Origin: an uncultured bacterium
GTDB lineage: Bacteria > Planctomycetota > UBA8742 > UBA2392
Reading direction: 5' to 3'
Length of the DNA: 64,000 bases
NCBI GenBank assembly: GCA_938014885.1
Contig: CALLQI010000024.1
Coordinates: forward strand, 62,001 to 126,000
Below are positions 31,386 to 40,607 of the stretch, in pieces (position 1 is the first letter of the stretch; each line of letters starts with the position of its first letter). Under the pieces are notes generated by a model, which saw only the letters and a program-made list of their open reading frames with translations, searched no databases and was not told the DNA's origin. The translations under genes were made by a program, and so were the position numbers.

Positions 31386-32465
31386 ATGGGCCGGATTTGG
31401 CTGTCTCTCTCGTTGGTTGCTGCCTCGATTGCTTTGGCCTCGGCCGCAAACGCGCAGCGCTTCCCCCAAATCATGAACATGAACACCCACGAGGGTAAGT
31501 TCTCGACGGGCGGGTTCGGTTTGGCGCTTGGCGTCGGCGGTGGCGGCGGCAGCGTATTCCGCCGTGAGACCCCGGGCGTCAAGAACGTCGACGGCGCGCT
31601 TGAGGCCGTGTTCAAGAAACGTAACTCGCAGGCGGTCTCGCGCACGATTTTCGGCGCGGCGATCGACTTCCAGATCGGGTCGGACAACGACGTGATCGGC
31701 ACCGACTTCGGGATTGACCTGGTCTCGATGAGCATCGGCACTCCGTCAACGATCAGCGTGGACAACGACGCCTTTGAAGGCATCGACGAGAACGTGACGC
31801 TGATGAGCGCCGGCTTCGACTTCACGATCAACTTCTACAAGAGTGAATTCATCGAAACCGACGGTCGCCGCACGCGCGACGCGTGGGGTCTGGCGATGAT
31901 TGTCGGGCCCAAGGCCACGATGATGTTCGGCGACTTCAGCGACCTGAATGGTCTGGCCAGCTTTGGCCTCGACATCGGCTTGATGGCGGACATTCCGATC
32001 GCGATTCCCGGCGCGGAAGACCTGCTGTCGATTTCGCCGTACATGTGGATGGAAGTGAACTACCGCCTCGGCGTTGACGGTGCCCTGGTTGACACCAACC
32101 CGGCCAGCCTGACCTTTGGCCAGGACGTGCTGAACGACAACTTTGACATCGGCTTCTACGGCCGCAGCCAGGAAGACCTGGACGGCAACGGCCTGCCCGA
32201 CTTTGACGGCATTGCCGTGCGCCGCCACAACTTCATCCCGGCCTACCAGATCAACCTTGGTTTCGACGTGAACCTGACGCCGATCTTCATCTCGCGTTCG
32301 GGCGGCATCATCAACAACTGGCGCTTCCACTTCAGCACCGTGGTCAGCATGCCGATCCACGTGCCCTTCCTGATGTCGGCCTACCCCGGCGACAGCCTGT
32401 ACAGCGCGGCCGAGGAATACCCCGTGCACTTCATGGTGGTGTTCGGCGCGGCGTACTTCTTCTAA
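31386..32465 (+). CDS. Exported, probably outer-membrane beta-barrel protein
   Basis: A 359-aa protein from the ATG at 31386 (AGGAG 8 nt upstream). MGRIWLSLSLVAASIALASA-ANAQ is a clear signal peptide. The mature part is rich in Gly and aromatic residues with alternating hydrophobic patterns (GFGLALGVGGGGG, ISPYMWMEVNYRLG, INLGFDVNLTPIFI) and ends VFGAAYFF, a terminal aromatic residue as in beta-barrel proteins. The family is not recognised. It has its own promoter and terminator, so it is a single-gene unit. Confidence 0.75.
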   Translation: MGRIWLSLSLVAASIALASAANAQRFPQIMNMNTHEGKFSTGGFGLALGVGGGGGSVFRRETPGVKNVDGALEAVFKKRNSQAVSRTIFGAAIDFQIGSDNDVIGTDFGIDLVSMSIGTPSTISVDNDAFEGIDENVTLMSAGFDFTINFYKSEFIETDGRRTRDAWGLAMIVGPKATMMFGDFSDLNGLASFGLDIGLMADIPIAIPGAEDLLSISPYMWMEVNYRLGVDGALVDTNPASLTFGQDVLNDNFDIGFYGRSQEDLDGNGLPDFDGIAVRRHNFIPAYQINLGFDVNLTPIFISRSGGIINNWRFHFSTVVSMPIHVPFLMSAYPGDSLYSAAEEYPVHFMVVFGAAYFF

Positions 32466-32484
32466 GCGACCCGATGTGAGCCAC

Positions 32485-32516
32485 AGGGCCCGCCTTCACG
32501 GCGGGCCCTTTTTGTT
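32485..32516 (+). terminator. Rho-independent terminator
   Basis: A perfect 10-bp stem AGGGCCCGCC / GGCGGGCCCT with a 5-nt loop followed by TTTTTGTTT. It begins 19 nt after the preceding stop codon. Confidence 0.9.
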
Positions 32517-32606
32517 TGCCGGCTACAAATGGCGGCGCGGATTGCAGGGCCGGTGGCGGTCGGGCGTGGTAGGCTTGTCTTGGTGCACCTGCTGCCGGAG
32601 AACCCG

Positions 32607-33713
32607 ATGCGCACTATCTCGATTGCCGCCGTGCTGTGCATGGCCGCCTTGTCGATTGTGCAGGCACAAAGCGCCAGTCAGCGCGAGAACAGCCTGAAAG
32701 CACTGGCCGAGCGCGAACAGTGGATGTTCGCCCCGGGCGAATTGCCCTTCACGATGCACAAAACATTGCCGGAGCTGGCGCGCCGCAAGCTGTACGTGTG
32801 CACGTTCGTCTACAGCGCGGCGACACTGGACAAACTCAAGGCCAAGGAAATCAAAGTCGGCAGTCCCGAGTGGAATCAGCCGCACCGCGACATGCTCGCG
32901 GATGCACTGAAGCTGCCGGAAGTCGCCGGCATCGTGAGGCCGGACGGTTGCGCCATGCGTGCCGACGACGCGCTGCCCGGCACGTACATGCTGGCCTCGC
33001 ATGTGGACAAGCACGTTGAGGCGCGTGCCCTGACCGACGTGGCAAAGAAGCACGGCATGGAAATGGTGTTGTGTGAGGCCCACGATGCGGAAGCTGCGCT
33101 GACGACGATCGACCCCGGGTTCTCCGAGAAAGAGATCGCGGACTTCTGGGTCGCCGGCCGCACGGTTGAGTACACGCTGAAACGCCCCGACCGTGTCGAG
33201 AAGGGCGAAATGACGGTGAACGGCGAGAAAAGCGATATCTTCACCACGTACAGGTTCAGCGGCAGTGTCACGGTGAATTGTACGGACACGAAGGACGCCT
33301 ACTGGATCTCGACGGGCAGCAGCCAGCAAGAAACTACCGGCGGCGGCAACGTAGGCGGTGGGTCTGGGCGCCGCTCGGGCGGATCAGCCCGGGCGTATCA
33401 CCTGAATGAGTTGCGTATGCAGTGGTTCCCGCGCGATGGGCATGATGCCACGTTGCCCATGCCTGCCTGCATGTCTGTGCGCACCGTCGAAACCGTGAAG
33501 CTGGGCAACAAGGAGTACGCCTGCCGCAAGTTCACAACCGTGCGTGCGTACGCCGATGCGGAGAAAACCACCTACACCTACAGCGAATTTTGGTTCAGCG
33601 ACGACGTGCCCGGCCTGCCCTTGCAGGTAAAGTGGCATTCCGTGACGCCGGCTGAGACCCGCACCCACGAACAGATCTTCAAGTCCACGACAGTGGCCGC
33701 AAAGAAAGAGTAG
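32607..33713 (+). CDS. Exported protein of unknown function
   Basis: A 368-aa protein from the ATG at 32607 (CCGGAG 6 nt upstream). MRTISIAAVLCMAALSIVQAQ is a signal peptide. The mature protein has a helical N-terminal part (KALAEREQWMFAPGELPFTM), a middle with several single Cys, and a Gly/Ser-rich stretch (GGGNVGGGSGRRSGGSAR, about residues 250-268). The C-terminal beta region includes EYACRKFTTVRAYADAEKTTYTYSEFWFSDDVPGLPLQVKW, recalling periplasmic beta-sheet proteins that bind lipid or lipoprotein, but this is not firm. No family recognised. Confidence 0.65.
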   Translation: MRTISIAAVLCMAALSIVQAQSASQRENSLKALAEREQWMFAPGELPFTMHKTLPELARRKLYVCTFVYSAATLDKLKAKEIKVGSPEWNQPHRDMLADALKLPEVAGIVRPDGCAMRADDALPGTYMLASHVDKHVEARALTDVAKKHGMEMVLCEAHDAEAALTTIDPGFSEKEIADFWVAGRTVEYTLKRPDRVEKGEMTVNGEKSDIFTTYRFSGSVTVNCTDTKDAYWISTGSSQQETTGGGNVGGGSGRRSGGSARAYHLNELRMQWFPRDGHDATLPMPACMSVRTVETVKLGNKEYACRKFTTVRAYADAEKTTYTYSEFWFSDDVPGLPLQVKWHSVTPAETRTHEQIFKSTTVAAKKE

Positions 33714-33755
33714 AGCTGCTCCAGGGTGCGGCGGCTGTGACGGCCGCAGTCCGCG

Positions 33756-34655
33756 TTACTGCTCTTCGATCCAGTTGAGCATGCGGAAGTTGTACAGCAG
33801 TGCCGCCGGCAGCAGCAGGCCGGCACAGACGACGGCGGTGACGCTGAACGCGAACATCCCGTCCAGCAGGAACACCAGCAGCACGTCCAGCACCGTCATC
33901 AGCACCAGCAGCCCCGCGTTCATGGCGTTGCTGTCGCGCGAGAAGGCGAACTTGGCGGCAGGCCAGAACAGGAACGGCATGGCCACGGCGGCCGCAAGCA
34001 CGACCAGCATGCGCCACAGAAAGCCGCCCAGCGTGGCCCAGAAGCCATCGCCTTCCATGTCAGGTTCGGTTTCGACGACGGCGGTGCCGCTGAGGCCCTT
34101 GATGCGCACTGACTCGAGGATGCGCGGGGTGCGTTCCTGCGAGTCGTCACGGATGATGCGGTAGATATCAAGCTGGCAGATGCCGGAGTCCGCGCCTGAC
34201 CACAGTTTGGCCACGGAGACGGTCAGCACTTCGTCGGCTTCGGCGGATTCGGCGAATACTTCGGCCGGATCAGGCTGCTTTTCTTCCTTGTCGATCAGCG
34301 AGCGCACGATGGCGCCGGCGCGTTCTTCCAGGTTGGGATCGGCTGGTTTGGTGGCCTTCACGCCATCGACTTTGTTCAAGCGGCTGAGCAGCATCTCGCG
34401 GATCTGGGCGTTGCTGGTGTCGTTGCGCACGGGCATCACGATCACGCGTTGCTCGCCTTGCTCGACTACCTTCTTCTTGTAGGTCTCGGCCAGTTGTTCG
34501 AGCGCGTGTGTTGCCGCTTGTTCCTGGAGTTCTTTCAGGTCCTCGGGCGTGGCGAACCAGAACTTCCACACGAAAAAGCCGACCAGCGCAAGCGCCGCCA
34601 GGCCGATGCCTGCCGAGAAGACTTTCCAGCCGGGGATGTTGTCGAAGATCGCCAA
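33756..34655 (-). CDS. Membrane protein with a periplasmic LpoB/CsgG-like domain (tentative)
   Basis: A 299-aa protein. One N-terminal helix (VFSAGIGLAALALVGFFVWKFWF) is followed by about 170 soluble residues and then two or three C-terminal helices (WRMLVVLAAAVAMPFLFWPA, NAGLLVLMTVLDVLLVFLLDGMFAFSVTAVVCAGLLLPAALLY). The soluble part contains QRVIVMPVRNDTSNAQIREML and EADEVLTVSVAKLWSG, a pattern like the first and third strands of the LpoB/CsgG fold; that is inference from the pattern only. It lies 24 nt after the long coiled-coil gene and probably shares its operon with the sigma factor. Confidence 0.6.
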   Translation of the reverse strand: MAIFDNIPGWKVFSAGIGLAALALVGFFVWKFWFATPEDLKELQEQAATHALEQLAETYKKKVVEQGEQRVIVMPVRNDTSNAQIREMLLSRLNKVDGVKATKPADPNLEERAGAIVRSLIDKEEKQPDPAEVFAESAEADEVLTVSVAKLWSGADSGICQLDIYRIIRDDSQERTPRILESVRIKGLSGTAVVETEPDMEGDGFWATLGGFLWRMLVVLAAAVAMPFLFWPAAKFAFSRDSNAMNAGLLVLMTVLDVLLVFLLDGMFAFSVTAVVCAGLLLPAALLYNFRMLNWIEEQ

Positions 34656-34679
34656 GTGCGGCCCTGTGCCTTTCGCGCG

Positions 34680-37367
34680 CTATTCTGCCCGATCCGTCTT
34701 CTTTCGGGTACCCTTGGCGCCCTTCGAAACGGCGGGCTTGTTTGTAGCCACAAAGGGTTGATCGGCCTGCTGCGCGATTTCGGTGTCCGACTTCTTCACG
34801 TGCAGGATCACCACTTTTTCGGTCCTGCGGTCCGCGTGCACAGGCCGACCCGATGCCGCGAATAGGCTGTCGAGCCTGCGCCCGATCTGCGAGGCGATCT
34901 CGGTGCGTTCTTCGTCGGATTGCGCCTTCTCGTAGGCGGTGCGCAAGTCGGCCACCTTGCCCACTTCTTCCAGCAGGCTCTTGAACTGGTTCTCGACGCG
35001 CTCGAAATCGCGCTGCCGCTTGATCAGGAAGCTCTCGGTCTCGTTCAGCTTGTCCTGAATTGCCTTGGCTTCGGCGCGGGCCTTTTCGGCCTCACGGCCC
35101 TGGCCTCCCTGCTGGTTGCGCAGCGAATCAAGCAGCGTCTCAAGCTCACTGACCTGCGCGCTGCGGGCCGCTTCAGCCTGTTGCAGCAGCGCCGCGAGCT
35201 CGGCCTTTTCGTTGGCGGCGGCATCCAGGCGTTGCTTCATCAGGGACAGGCGCTCTTCCAGTTTGGCGCGGCGTTCCTGTTCCAGGTCAAGTTGCGCGCG
35301 GGATTCTTCGCGTTGCTGGGACAGCGCCTGCTGCGTGGCGATCACGGCGCCTTCCAGTTCCGCGAGGCGGGGCCGGAGGCGAGACTCGGCCTCGCGGGCG
35401 GCATCGCGTTCGGCGGCGGCGCGCTGCAGTTCTATCACCTGCGACTCGGCGGTGCGGCTTTGCGATTCCTGGGCAAGGCGCCTTTCCTCGTACTCGGCCA
35501 GCTTGCGCTGCAGGTCGGCCTCCGCGGCGTGCAGCCGCGCCCGCAGGTCGGCATTCTGCTGCCGCGCCAGGTCCAGCTCATTGCTCTTGGCCAATGCTTC
35601 GCTGCGGCTGCTGGTGCTGCTGTCTTCCAGCGCGCGCAGGCGCTCGGACAACGCCTGGTTTTCGGCTTGGGCCAGCGCCAGGTCATTGGCGAGCGTGGCC
35701 ATTTTCTCGCGGTGCTGCACTGATTCGCTGCCGATGCGGCGGCTCTTGGCGCGTTCCTCTTTCAGTTGCTCGGCCAATATGGTCGCTTCGGCTTCGCGTG
35801 CTTTCAGCGCGTCGCGCATTTCGTCGGCATCGCCGCGTGAATCCAGCATGCGCGACTGCGCCTCGGACAGGTCGCGGCGCAGCCGTTCGTTCTCGCGCTC
35901 AAGCTGTGTGATGCGCCCCTGCAGCTCGCCGGCCAGCGACTCGGCCTCGGCCAACTGGCCTGAGACTGTGTTCAGGCTGTCGCGCTGCGCCTTGAACTTT
36001 TCATCCAGCTTCGCGAGCTGGTACTCGCGGTCCTGCACCTCTGCCGCAAGGCCTTCGGCGCGGGCCTGCTCTTCCTGCAGCAGCTCAATCGTTTCCTGCG
36101 CCTGCGCCAGTCGCACTTCGGTTTCGGTCAGCAGCACTTCGTACTCAGCGCTGCGGCCGGTGGCGTTTTCGAGCGCATCAATGGTGGCGTTGGCCTGCGC
36201 CGCCTGCTCCGTCGCGCGGCTGACCTCATCGCGCAAGTCGGCAACCGTGTCTTCGAGCTCGCGCAGCCTGGAACGCATGATGTCGGCTTCTTCGGCGGTG
36301 CTGACTGCCGAAAGCTGCACGGTTTCAAGGCGGCTTGAGAGCGCGCTCAGCACTTCGGCGGCTTCGTGCTGGTCGTCCGAGCTGCGCTCGAGGCGTTCCA
36401 GCAAGGCCTCACGGGTGCCTTCGATGTCGGCATTGGCGTTCACGGCTTCAAGCAGTTCGCGCTCAAGGCGTGCGTTTTCGCGGCGCAGTTTTTCTAGCTC
36501 GGACTCGGCACTGTGCAGCCTTGCGTGGCGGCCTGACTCAAAGTCAGCCAGGCGCGAGCGTGCCTCGCCCAGCGTGGTTTCCAGCGTGCGGCGCGCTTCC
36601 TCCAGCGAAAGCTGGCGCTGGCTGCTGCGCGATTCGGACTGCTGCAGCTCGTTTTCCAGCAGGCGGCGCTCGGAATCGACCATCCGCAGCCGGTCAGAGG
36701 CCTGGGTCGCGATGCGCCGATAGTCTTCCAGTTCGCGCTGCAACTTTTCGACCAGCGTGTTATCAAGCCGCCCGTGCTTGCGGCCGTTGCCGCCGTTTGG
36801 CCGGCGGCCGTCGCGCAGGCCGTTGCACACGCGTCGCAGCGGCGCATCCCAGTCCAGTGCCGGCAGTGGGCTGCCTGCCAGTTCCCGCGCGAAACCTTCA
36901 AGCTGCGACAGCCAGCCCGGGTCGGCCATTGCGTCCAGGGCACCGCCGCGGTTGCGCCGCGCGCGTTCAGGCTGTTCATGGGCAAGTGTCAGTGCGCTCT
37001 GCACCAGTTCACTGACCAGTCGGCAAAGGCCTTCGTGGTCGGTCACGCATTCGTGCAGCTCGGCTTCGGCTTCGCGGATGTCGCGGGCGGCTGCTTCGTC
37101 GGCGTGCAGGCGTTCAAGGCGGCGCTCTGCGCCGATGCGCTGCGACAGGGCGGTCAGCCAGGCGTGGCTTAGTGCGGCGACGACCCACAGCTCCTCGTCA
37201 TCGCGGAAGCGCCACAGGCTTGCGGCGAAGTGCAGGATGGCGTCGGCCTGCGGGGCCAGCCCCACCAGGCCGTACTGGCGCGCGCACAGGGCCGACAACT
37301 GCTCCATCGAGTCGACGTGACGTTCGAACTCGATGATCGGCAACTCAAGGATCGCCCGTTGCGCCAT
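34680..37367 (-). CDS. Long coiled-coil protein
   Basis: 895 aa from the ATG at 37367, which lies 28 nt after the sigma-factor stop; an in-frame start at 37418 would overlap that gene. The first 200 residues are a globular helical domain (RAILELPIIEFERHVDSMEQ). From about 215 to 840 the protein is an almost unbroken Glu/Arg/Leu/Ala/Gln-rich coiled coil of SMC or tropomyosin type without ATPase motifs. The last 60 residues are basic and disordered (TNKPAVSKGAKGTRKK). It has no signal peptide or membrane helix, so it is probably a cytoplasmic scaffold or cytoskeletal filament protein. The co-transcribed gene downstream encodes a membrane protein. Confidence 0.75.
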   Translation of the reverse strand: MAQRAILELPIIEFERHVDSMEQLSALCARQYGLVGLAPQADAILHFAASLWRFRDDEELWVVAALSHAWLTALSQRIGAERRLERLHADEAAARDIREAEAELHECVTDHEGLCRLVSELVQSALTLAHEQPERARRNRGGALDAMADPGWLSQLEGFARELAGSPLPALDWDAPLRRVCNGLRDGRRPNGGNGRKHGRLDNTLVEKLQRELEDYRRIATQASDRLRMVDSERRLLENELQQSESRSSQRQLSLEEARRTLETTLGEARSRLADFESGRHARLHSAESELEKLRRENARLERELLEAVNANADIEGTREALLERLERSSDDQHEAAEVLSALSSRLETVQLSAVSTAEEADIMRSRLRELEDTVADLRDEVSRATEQAAQANATIDALENATGRSAEYEVLLTETEVRLAQAQETIELLQEEQARAEGLAAEVQDREYQLAKLDEKFKAQRDSLNTVSGQLAEAESLAGELQGRITQLERENERLRRDLSEAQSRMLDSRGDADEMRDALKAREAEATILAEQLKEERAKSRRIGSESVQHREKMATLANDLALAQAENQALSERLRALEDSSTSSRSEALAKSNELDLARQQNADLRARLHAAEADLQRKLAEYEERRLAQESQSRTAESQVIELQRAAAERDAAREAESRLRPRLAELEGAVIATQQALSQQREESRAQLDLEQERRAKLEERLSLMKQRLDAAANEKAELAALLQQAEAARSAQVSELETLLDSLRNQQGGQGREAEKARAEAKAIQDKLNETESFLIKRQRDFERVENQFKSLLEEVGKVADLRTAYEKAQSDEERTEIASQIGRRLDSLFAASGRPVHADRRTEKVVILHVKKSDTEIAQQADQPFVATNKPAVSKGAKGTRKKTDRAE

Positions 37368-37395
37368 GGGCCGTTCTTTCCCGCCCGTGCGGGCT

Positions 37396-38235
37396 TCAGG
37401 TTTCGTCCGCGTAGCCACGCTTGCGCGCCAGAATCGCGTGCAGGGTGCGCAGCGCGTTGTTTTCGATCTGCCGGATGCGTTCGCGGGTCAGGCCCATTTC
37501 TTCGCCGATTTCCGACAGCGTCATCGGCTGCTCAATGCCGATCCCGTAACGCAGCCGCAGGATCTTGGCCTCGCGCTCGCTGATGGAATCGAGGATTTCC
37601 TGCAGCATCTTCACTTCATTGGCCGACATGACCTGTTCGGCCGGGTCGGGGCTGCCCTCGTCGGCGATCATGTCGGTCAGGCTGCCTTCGCCGTCGTCGC
37701 CGCGGTAATCGGTGCTTTGGGTGTTGGCCTTCAGGGCCGCGCGCATCATTTCAAGCTGGTCGTCGGTGAGGCCGATCTCGCGGGCCACGATCACGGTGTC
37801 GGGCGACTTGCCGCCCTGCTTGGTGGCCATTTCGGCCTGCTTGTGTTTGAACTGGCCGATGATTTCAACCATGTAGCTGGGGATGCGCACGGTCTTGCTT
37901 GAGTTGACCAGCGCGCGGCGGATCGACTGTTTGATCCAGTGCACGCCGTAAGTGCTGAAGCGGTTGCCCTGGTCCGGGTCAAAGCGTTCGATGCCGCGCA
38001 TCAGGCCGATGTTGCCTTCAGCGATCAGGTCCATGAACGGCAGGCCGCGGTTCAGGAACTCCTTGGCGACGCTGACCACAAGGCGCAGGTTGGCCTTGAT
38101 GAAGCGCTCACGGGCTTCCTGGTCGCCGGCCTTGATGCGGCGGCTGAGTTCAAGTTCTTCTTCGCCGGTAAGCAGCGGCGTTTCGCGTATTTCGCGCAGG
38201 TACTGGTCGAAGTTCGCGTCATTGATGCGGGCCAT
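37396..38235 (-). CDS. RNA polymerase sigma factor, RpoD/SigA family without region 1.1
   Basis: A 279-aa sigma-70 factor. Region 1.2 is NFDQYLREIRETPLLTGEEE. Region 2 has NLRLVVSVAKEFLNRGLPFMDLIAEGNIGL, FSTYGVHWIKQSI (2.3/2.4) and RIPSYM (3.0). Region 4 contains LRLRYGIGIEQPMTLSEIGEEMGLTRERIRQIENNALRTL, which reads minus-35 elements. It lacks region 1.1 and the non-conserved insert, so it is either a group 2 factor or the short primary sigma found in some PVC bacteria. It heads a probable three-gene unit with the coiled-coil and membrane proteins. Confidence 0.9.
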   Translation of the reverse strand: MARINDANFDQYLREIRETPLLTGEEELELSRRIKAGDQEARERFIKANLRLVVSVAKEFLNRGLPFMDLIAEGNIGLMRGIERFDPDQGNRFSTYGVHWIKQSIRRALVNSSKTVRIPSYMVEIIGQFKHKQAEMATKQGGKSPDTVIVAREIGLTDDQLEMMRAALKANTQSTDYRGDDGEGSLTDMIADEGSPDPAEQVMSANEVKMLQEILDSISEREAKILRLRYGIGIEQPMTLSEIGEEMGLTRERIRQIENNALRTLHAILARKRGYADET

Positions 38236-38292
38236 GGAGCACGATTAAACGCCAATCGCGTCATTCCGGCAATGGGGCTTGGGCGATAGCCA

Positions 38293-38577
38293 ACTGCTGA
38301 CGCGAAGATCGCGAAGGGCCGCGAAGAACCGCGAAGAACCGCGACAGCAATTGGAGTTAACGACCACAGCATAACGCCAAGGCGCAAAGTCATGCCACGA
38401 GCCACCCCATCCCCTGAGTGCGGCCGGGCGACATGAATGTTCTTGGTGCAGCAAACAACAACGGATAACCGCCAAAGCGCCAAAACGCCAAAGGCTGATC
38501 CAGGCTTTGGCGTTTTGGCGCTTTGGCGGTGAACGCAGTTGCAGTTCTTCGCGTTGCTTCGCGCGCTTCGCGTCAGA
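38293..38577. repeat. Nested inverted-repeat array between sigma factor and rodA
   Basis: The left outer part (38293-38353) contains four CGCGAAG(A/G)-type 10-nt units. The right outer part (38536-38577) starts with the core GCAGTTGCAGTTCTTCG. The inner hairpin is a perfect 26-bp inverted repeat (38468-38493 with 38505-38530) made of CGCCAAA(A/G) units with an 11-nt loop. The layout is the same as at 27512-27806. No gene is visible in 38236-38687. Confidence 0.88.
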
Positions 38578-38687
38578 GGGTTTTGGCCGGACCGCTGCCC
38601 GTGGCATCGCATGGTCTTCCAGTGCGTTTTGCTGCCGGAAACTGCCCGTTAATGCCGATAGTGACCCGGGGCGCAGGAGCCCCGTGT

Positions 38688-39854
38688 ATGCGGCTTCGTG
38701 GCAAAATCAAACAGCGCGCCCACCTTCTGCGGGCGCTGCCGCCCGGCGTTGTGCTGCCGGCGCTGCTGCTTTGCGCCCTCGGTGTCTGCTTCATTTACTC
38801 GGCCAGCACGGACTTTGAGCTGATGGCCGAAGGCCTGGCCACGGGCCGCGACTTCCACCTGCGCCAGGTTGCCTATGCGATTGGCGGTCTTTTCCTGATG
38901 CTCACGATCGCGCTGATTCCCCCCCGCTGGCTCAGCACCCACTGGTACGTGTGGATGGGTCTGGGCCTGCTGATGCTGGGTGCGGTGATGGTTTTCGGCC
39001 GCACGGTCAACGGCGCGAAAAGCTGGATCCAGGTGGGTCCGGTGAACCTGCAACCGAGCGAGCTGTGCAAACCGCTGCTGATCGTGGCGCTGGCGGGCTA
39101 TCTGCGCTACCACCAAAGCGTCGACAGCGTGCGCGCGTTTGTGGCCTGCGTGCTGATCACGGGCGCGTTCCTGGTGCCGATCCTGCTGCAGCCTGACCTT
39201 GGCACGGCGATGGTCTTCTTGCCGGTAGTGGGGGCGATGGTCTGGGTCGCGGGCGGCAACCGCGTGTATCTAGGCAGCCTGGCGCTGGTCGGCCTGTCGG
39301 TGATTCCGGCGGCCTACCTGGCCGGCGTGCTGAAAGAACACCAGATGAAACGCATTGAGGTGTACCTGAGCAGCCTTTCGGGCGAAGTGGCCGATCGCAC
39401 CGGCGATGGCTACCAGATACTGCAAAGCATGACCGCCATCGGCAGCGGCGGCCTCGCGGGCCAGGGCTATGGCATGGGCACCCAAAGCCAGCTTGCCTTT
39501 CTGCCTGAGCGCCACACGGACTTCATCTTTGCCGTGGTGGCCGAAGAGACCGGGCTGCTGGGCGTGGGTGCTGTCCTGGCGACGATCTTCTTCATGGTGA
39601 CGCGGATGCTGCGGGTGGCCTCGGGCACGCGCGAGCCGTTTTCGCGGCTGGTTGTGGTGGGGGTGGCGGCGATGTTCTTTGCGCAGGCGGCGATCAACAT
39701 CGGCGTAGTGAGTGGTGCCGTGCCGGTGACGGGGATAACGCTGCCGTTGGTCAGCTACGGCGGCTCAAGCCTTCTGTCGGGGTTCGCGGCGCTGGGGCTA
39801 GTCTGCAACGTGGCGATGCAGCCGCAGCGCGTGATGGGCAAGGCAACGTTTTAG
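38688..39854 (+). CDS. rodA: Rod-shape SEDS peptidoglycan polymerase RodA
   Basis: A 388-aa membrane protein with about ten helices. The ATG at 38688 has AGGAG 9 nt upstream; codons further 5' lie in the repeat array. SEDS signatures: KSWIQVGPVNLQPSE, LQPDLGTAMVFLPV, and GDGYQILQSMTAIGSGG leading to GTQSQLAFLPERHTDFIFAV. PLVSYGGSSLLSGFAALGLV is the conserved C-terminal motif. The LPERHTDFIFAVVAEE form and length favour RodA over FtsW. It polymerises lipid II into glycan strands with a class B PBP during elongation. No mreBCD or PBP2 gene is adjacent. Its presence argues for a peptidoglycan wall. Confidence 0.9.
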   Translation: MRLRGKIKQRAHLLRALPPGVVLPALLLCALGVCFIYSASTDFELMAEGLATGRDFHLRQVAYAIGGLFLMLTIALIPPRWLSTHWYVWMGLGLLMLGAVMVFGRTVNGAKSWIQVGPVNLQPSELCKPLLIVALAGYLRYHQSVDSVRAFVACVLITGAFLVPILLQPDLGTAMVFLPVVGAMVWVAGGNRVYLGSLALVGLSVIPAAYLAGVLKEHQMKRIEVYLSSLSGEVADRTGDGYQILQSMTAIGSGGLAGQGYGMGTQSQLAFLPERHTDFIFAVVAEETGLLGVGAVLATIFFMVTRMLRVASGTREPFSRLVVVGVAAMFFAQAAINIGVVSGAVPVTGITLPLVSYGGSSLLSGFAALGLVCNVAMQPQRVMGKATF

Positions 39855-39855
39855 C

Positions 39856-39925
39856 GTCTGGCGTGCGGGGTCTGGCGTGCGGGGTCTGGCGTGCGGGGTC
39901 TGGCGTGCGGGGTCTGGCGTGGGGG
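39856..39925. repeat. Tandem 14-mer GTCTGGCGTGCGGG (10 heptamers)
   Basis: Five consecutive 14-nt units, each two heptamers GTCTGGC + GTGCGGG, begin directly after the rodA stop. The last heptamer is GTGGGGG. The reverse complement of this unit recurs at 46845-47000. Confidence 0.95.
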
Positions 39926-39968
39926 AGTCGGGAGCAACTGCTTGCTGTTACTCCAAACTCCAGACTCG

Positions 39969-39996
39969 AAGCCCCAAGCCCCAAGCCCCAAGCCCT
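39969..39996. repeat. Tandem heptamer AAGCCCC (4 units)
   Basis: Four units of AAGCCCC (the last AAGCCCT) next to the end of the convergent lipoprotein gene; the same unit occurs at 10122 and 47033. Confidence 0.9.
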
Positions 39997-40004
39997 AACC
40001 CCGA

Positions 40005-40607
40005 CTATCCCGTCGTGGGCCGCGAGCTCAGCGGCAACTGGAACGTCCCCTTCAGCGGGTTGGGCTCAATGTCGTCGATCAGCCAGCGCTGCCCGTACTG
40101 CAGGAAGCTTACCTTGAACTGGTCGGGCTTTTCGCCTTCCTTCACTGCGCCCTTGGGCCAGGCGCGCACTGTCACTGTCGCCCGGTTGGGGCCGGCCGCG
40201 CGGCCGACGTCATCGCGATACTTGATGTCGTAAGACGGACGGCTGACTTCGACGTAGCGGTCCTGCAACACCTGCGCCAGCCGCTGCATGTGGCCGCGCG
40301 CGAAGTTGCGCCGGTCGGAATCAACCAGCGCCAGCTCACGATTCAGGCGAGCGTGCTGTTCACTGTACTCGTTGATTGAGGTGGGTTCGGCGCGGCTGAC
40401 CGACGGCCACAACTCGCTGTGAATGAAGCGCGGCGTCAGGATGTACAGGAAGGCATCCACGTCCTGGCGGCCGGCGACGTTGGCGGCATCCCAGAACGCG
40501 CCGTCCGGTGCCACGGCGGGCTTGTCCACGGCGGGCCTCTGCGTGGTGGTCGTGCCGAACGAGCACGCGCCAAGCAGCAGCAGCAGGCAGCACAGTGCGA
40601 GCCTCAA
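40005..40607 (-). CDS. Small lipoprotein, last gene of the VWA operon
   Basis: A 200-aa protein beginning MRLALCCLLLLLGACSFG, a lipoprotein signal with Cys at residue 15. The mature part is predicted alpha/beta: AGRQDVDAFLYILTPRFI, RLAQVLQDRYVEVSRPSYDIKYRD, then FKVSFLQYGQRWLIDDIEPNPLKGTF. The end recalls NTF2/SnoaL-like folds (a strand ending with WLIDDI), but this is tentative. Its ATG overlaps the stop of the VWA gene by 4 nt, so it is translationally coupled to it. Confidence 0.7.
   Translation of the reverse strand: MRLALCCLLLLLGACSFGTTTTQRPAVDKPAVAPDGAFWDAANVAGRQDVDAFLYILTPRFIHSELWPSVSRAEPTSINEYSEQHARLNRELALVDSDRRNFARGHMQRLAQVLQDRYVEVSRPSYDIKYRDDVGRAAGPNRATVTVRAWPKGAVKEGEKPDQFKVSFLQYGQRWLIDDIEPNPLKGTFQLPLSSRPTTG

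Noticed and set aside
35065..36723. 552-codon open frame on the plus strand
   Set aside because: Ser/Arg-rich mirror of the coiled-coil gene on the other strand; high GC makes antisense frames open.
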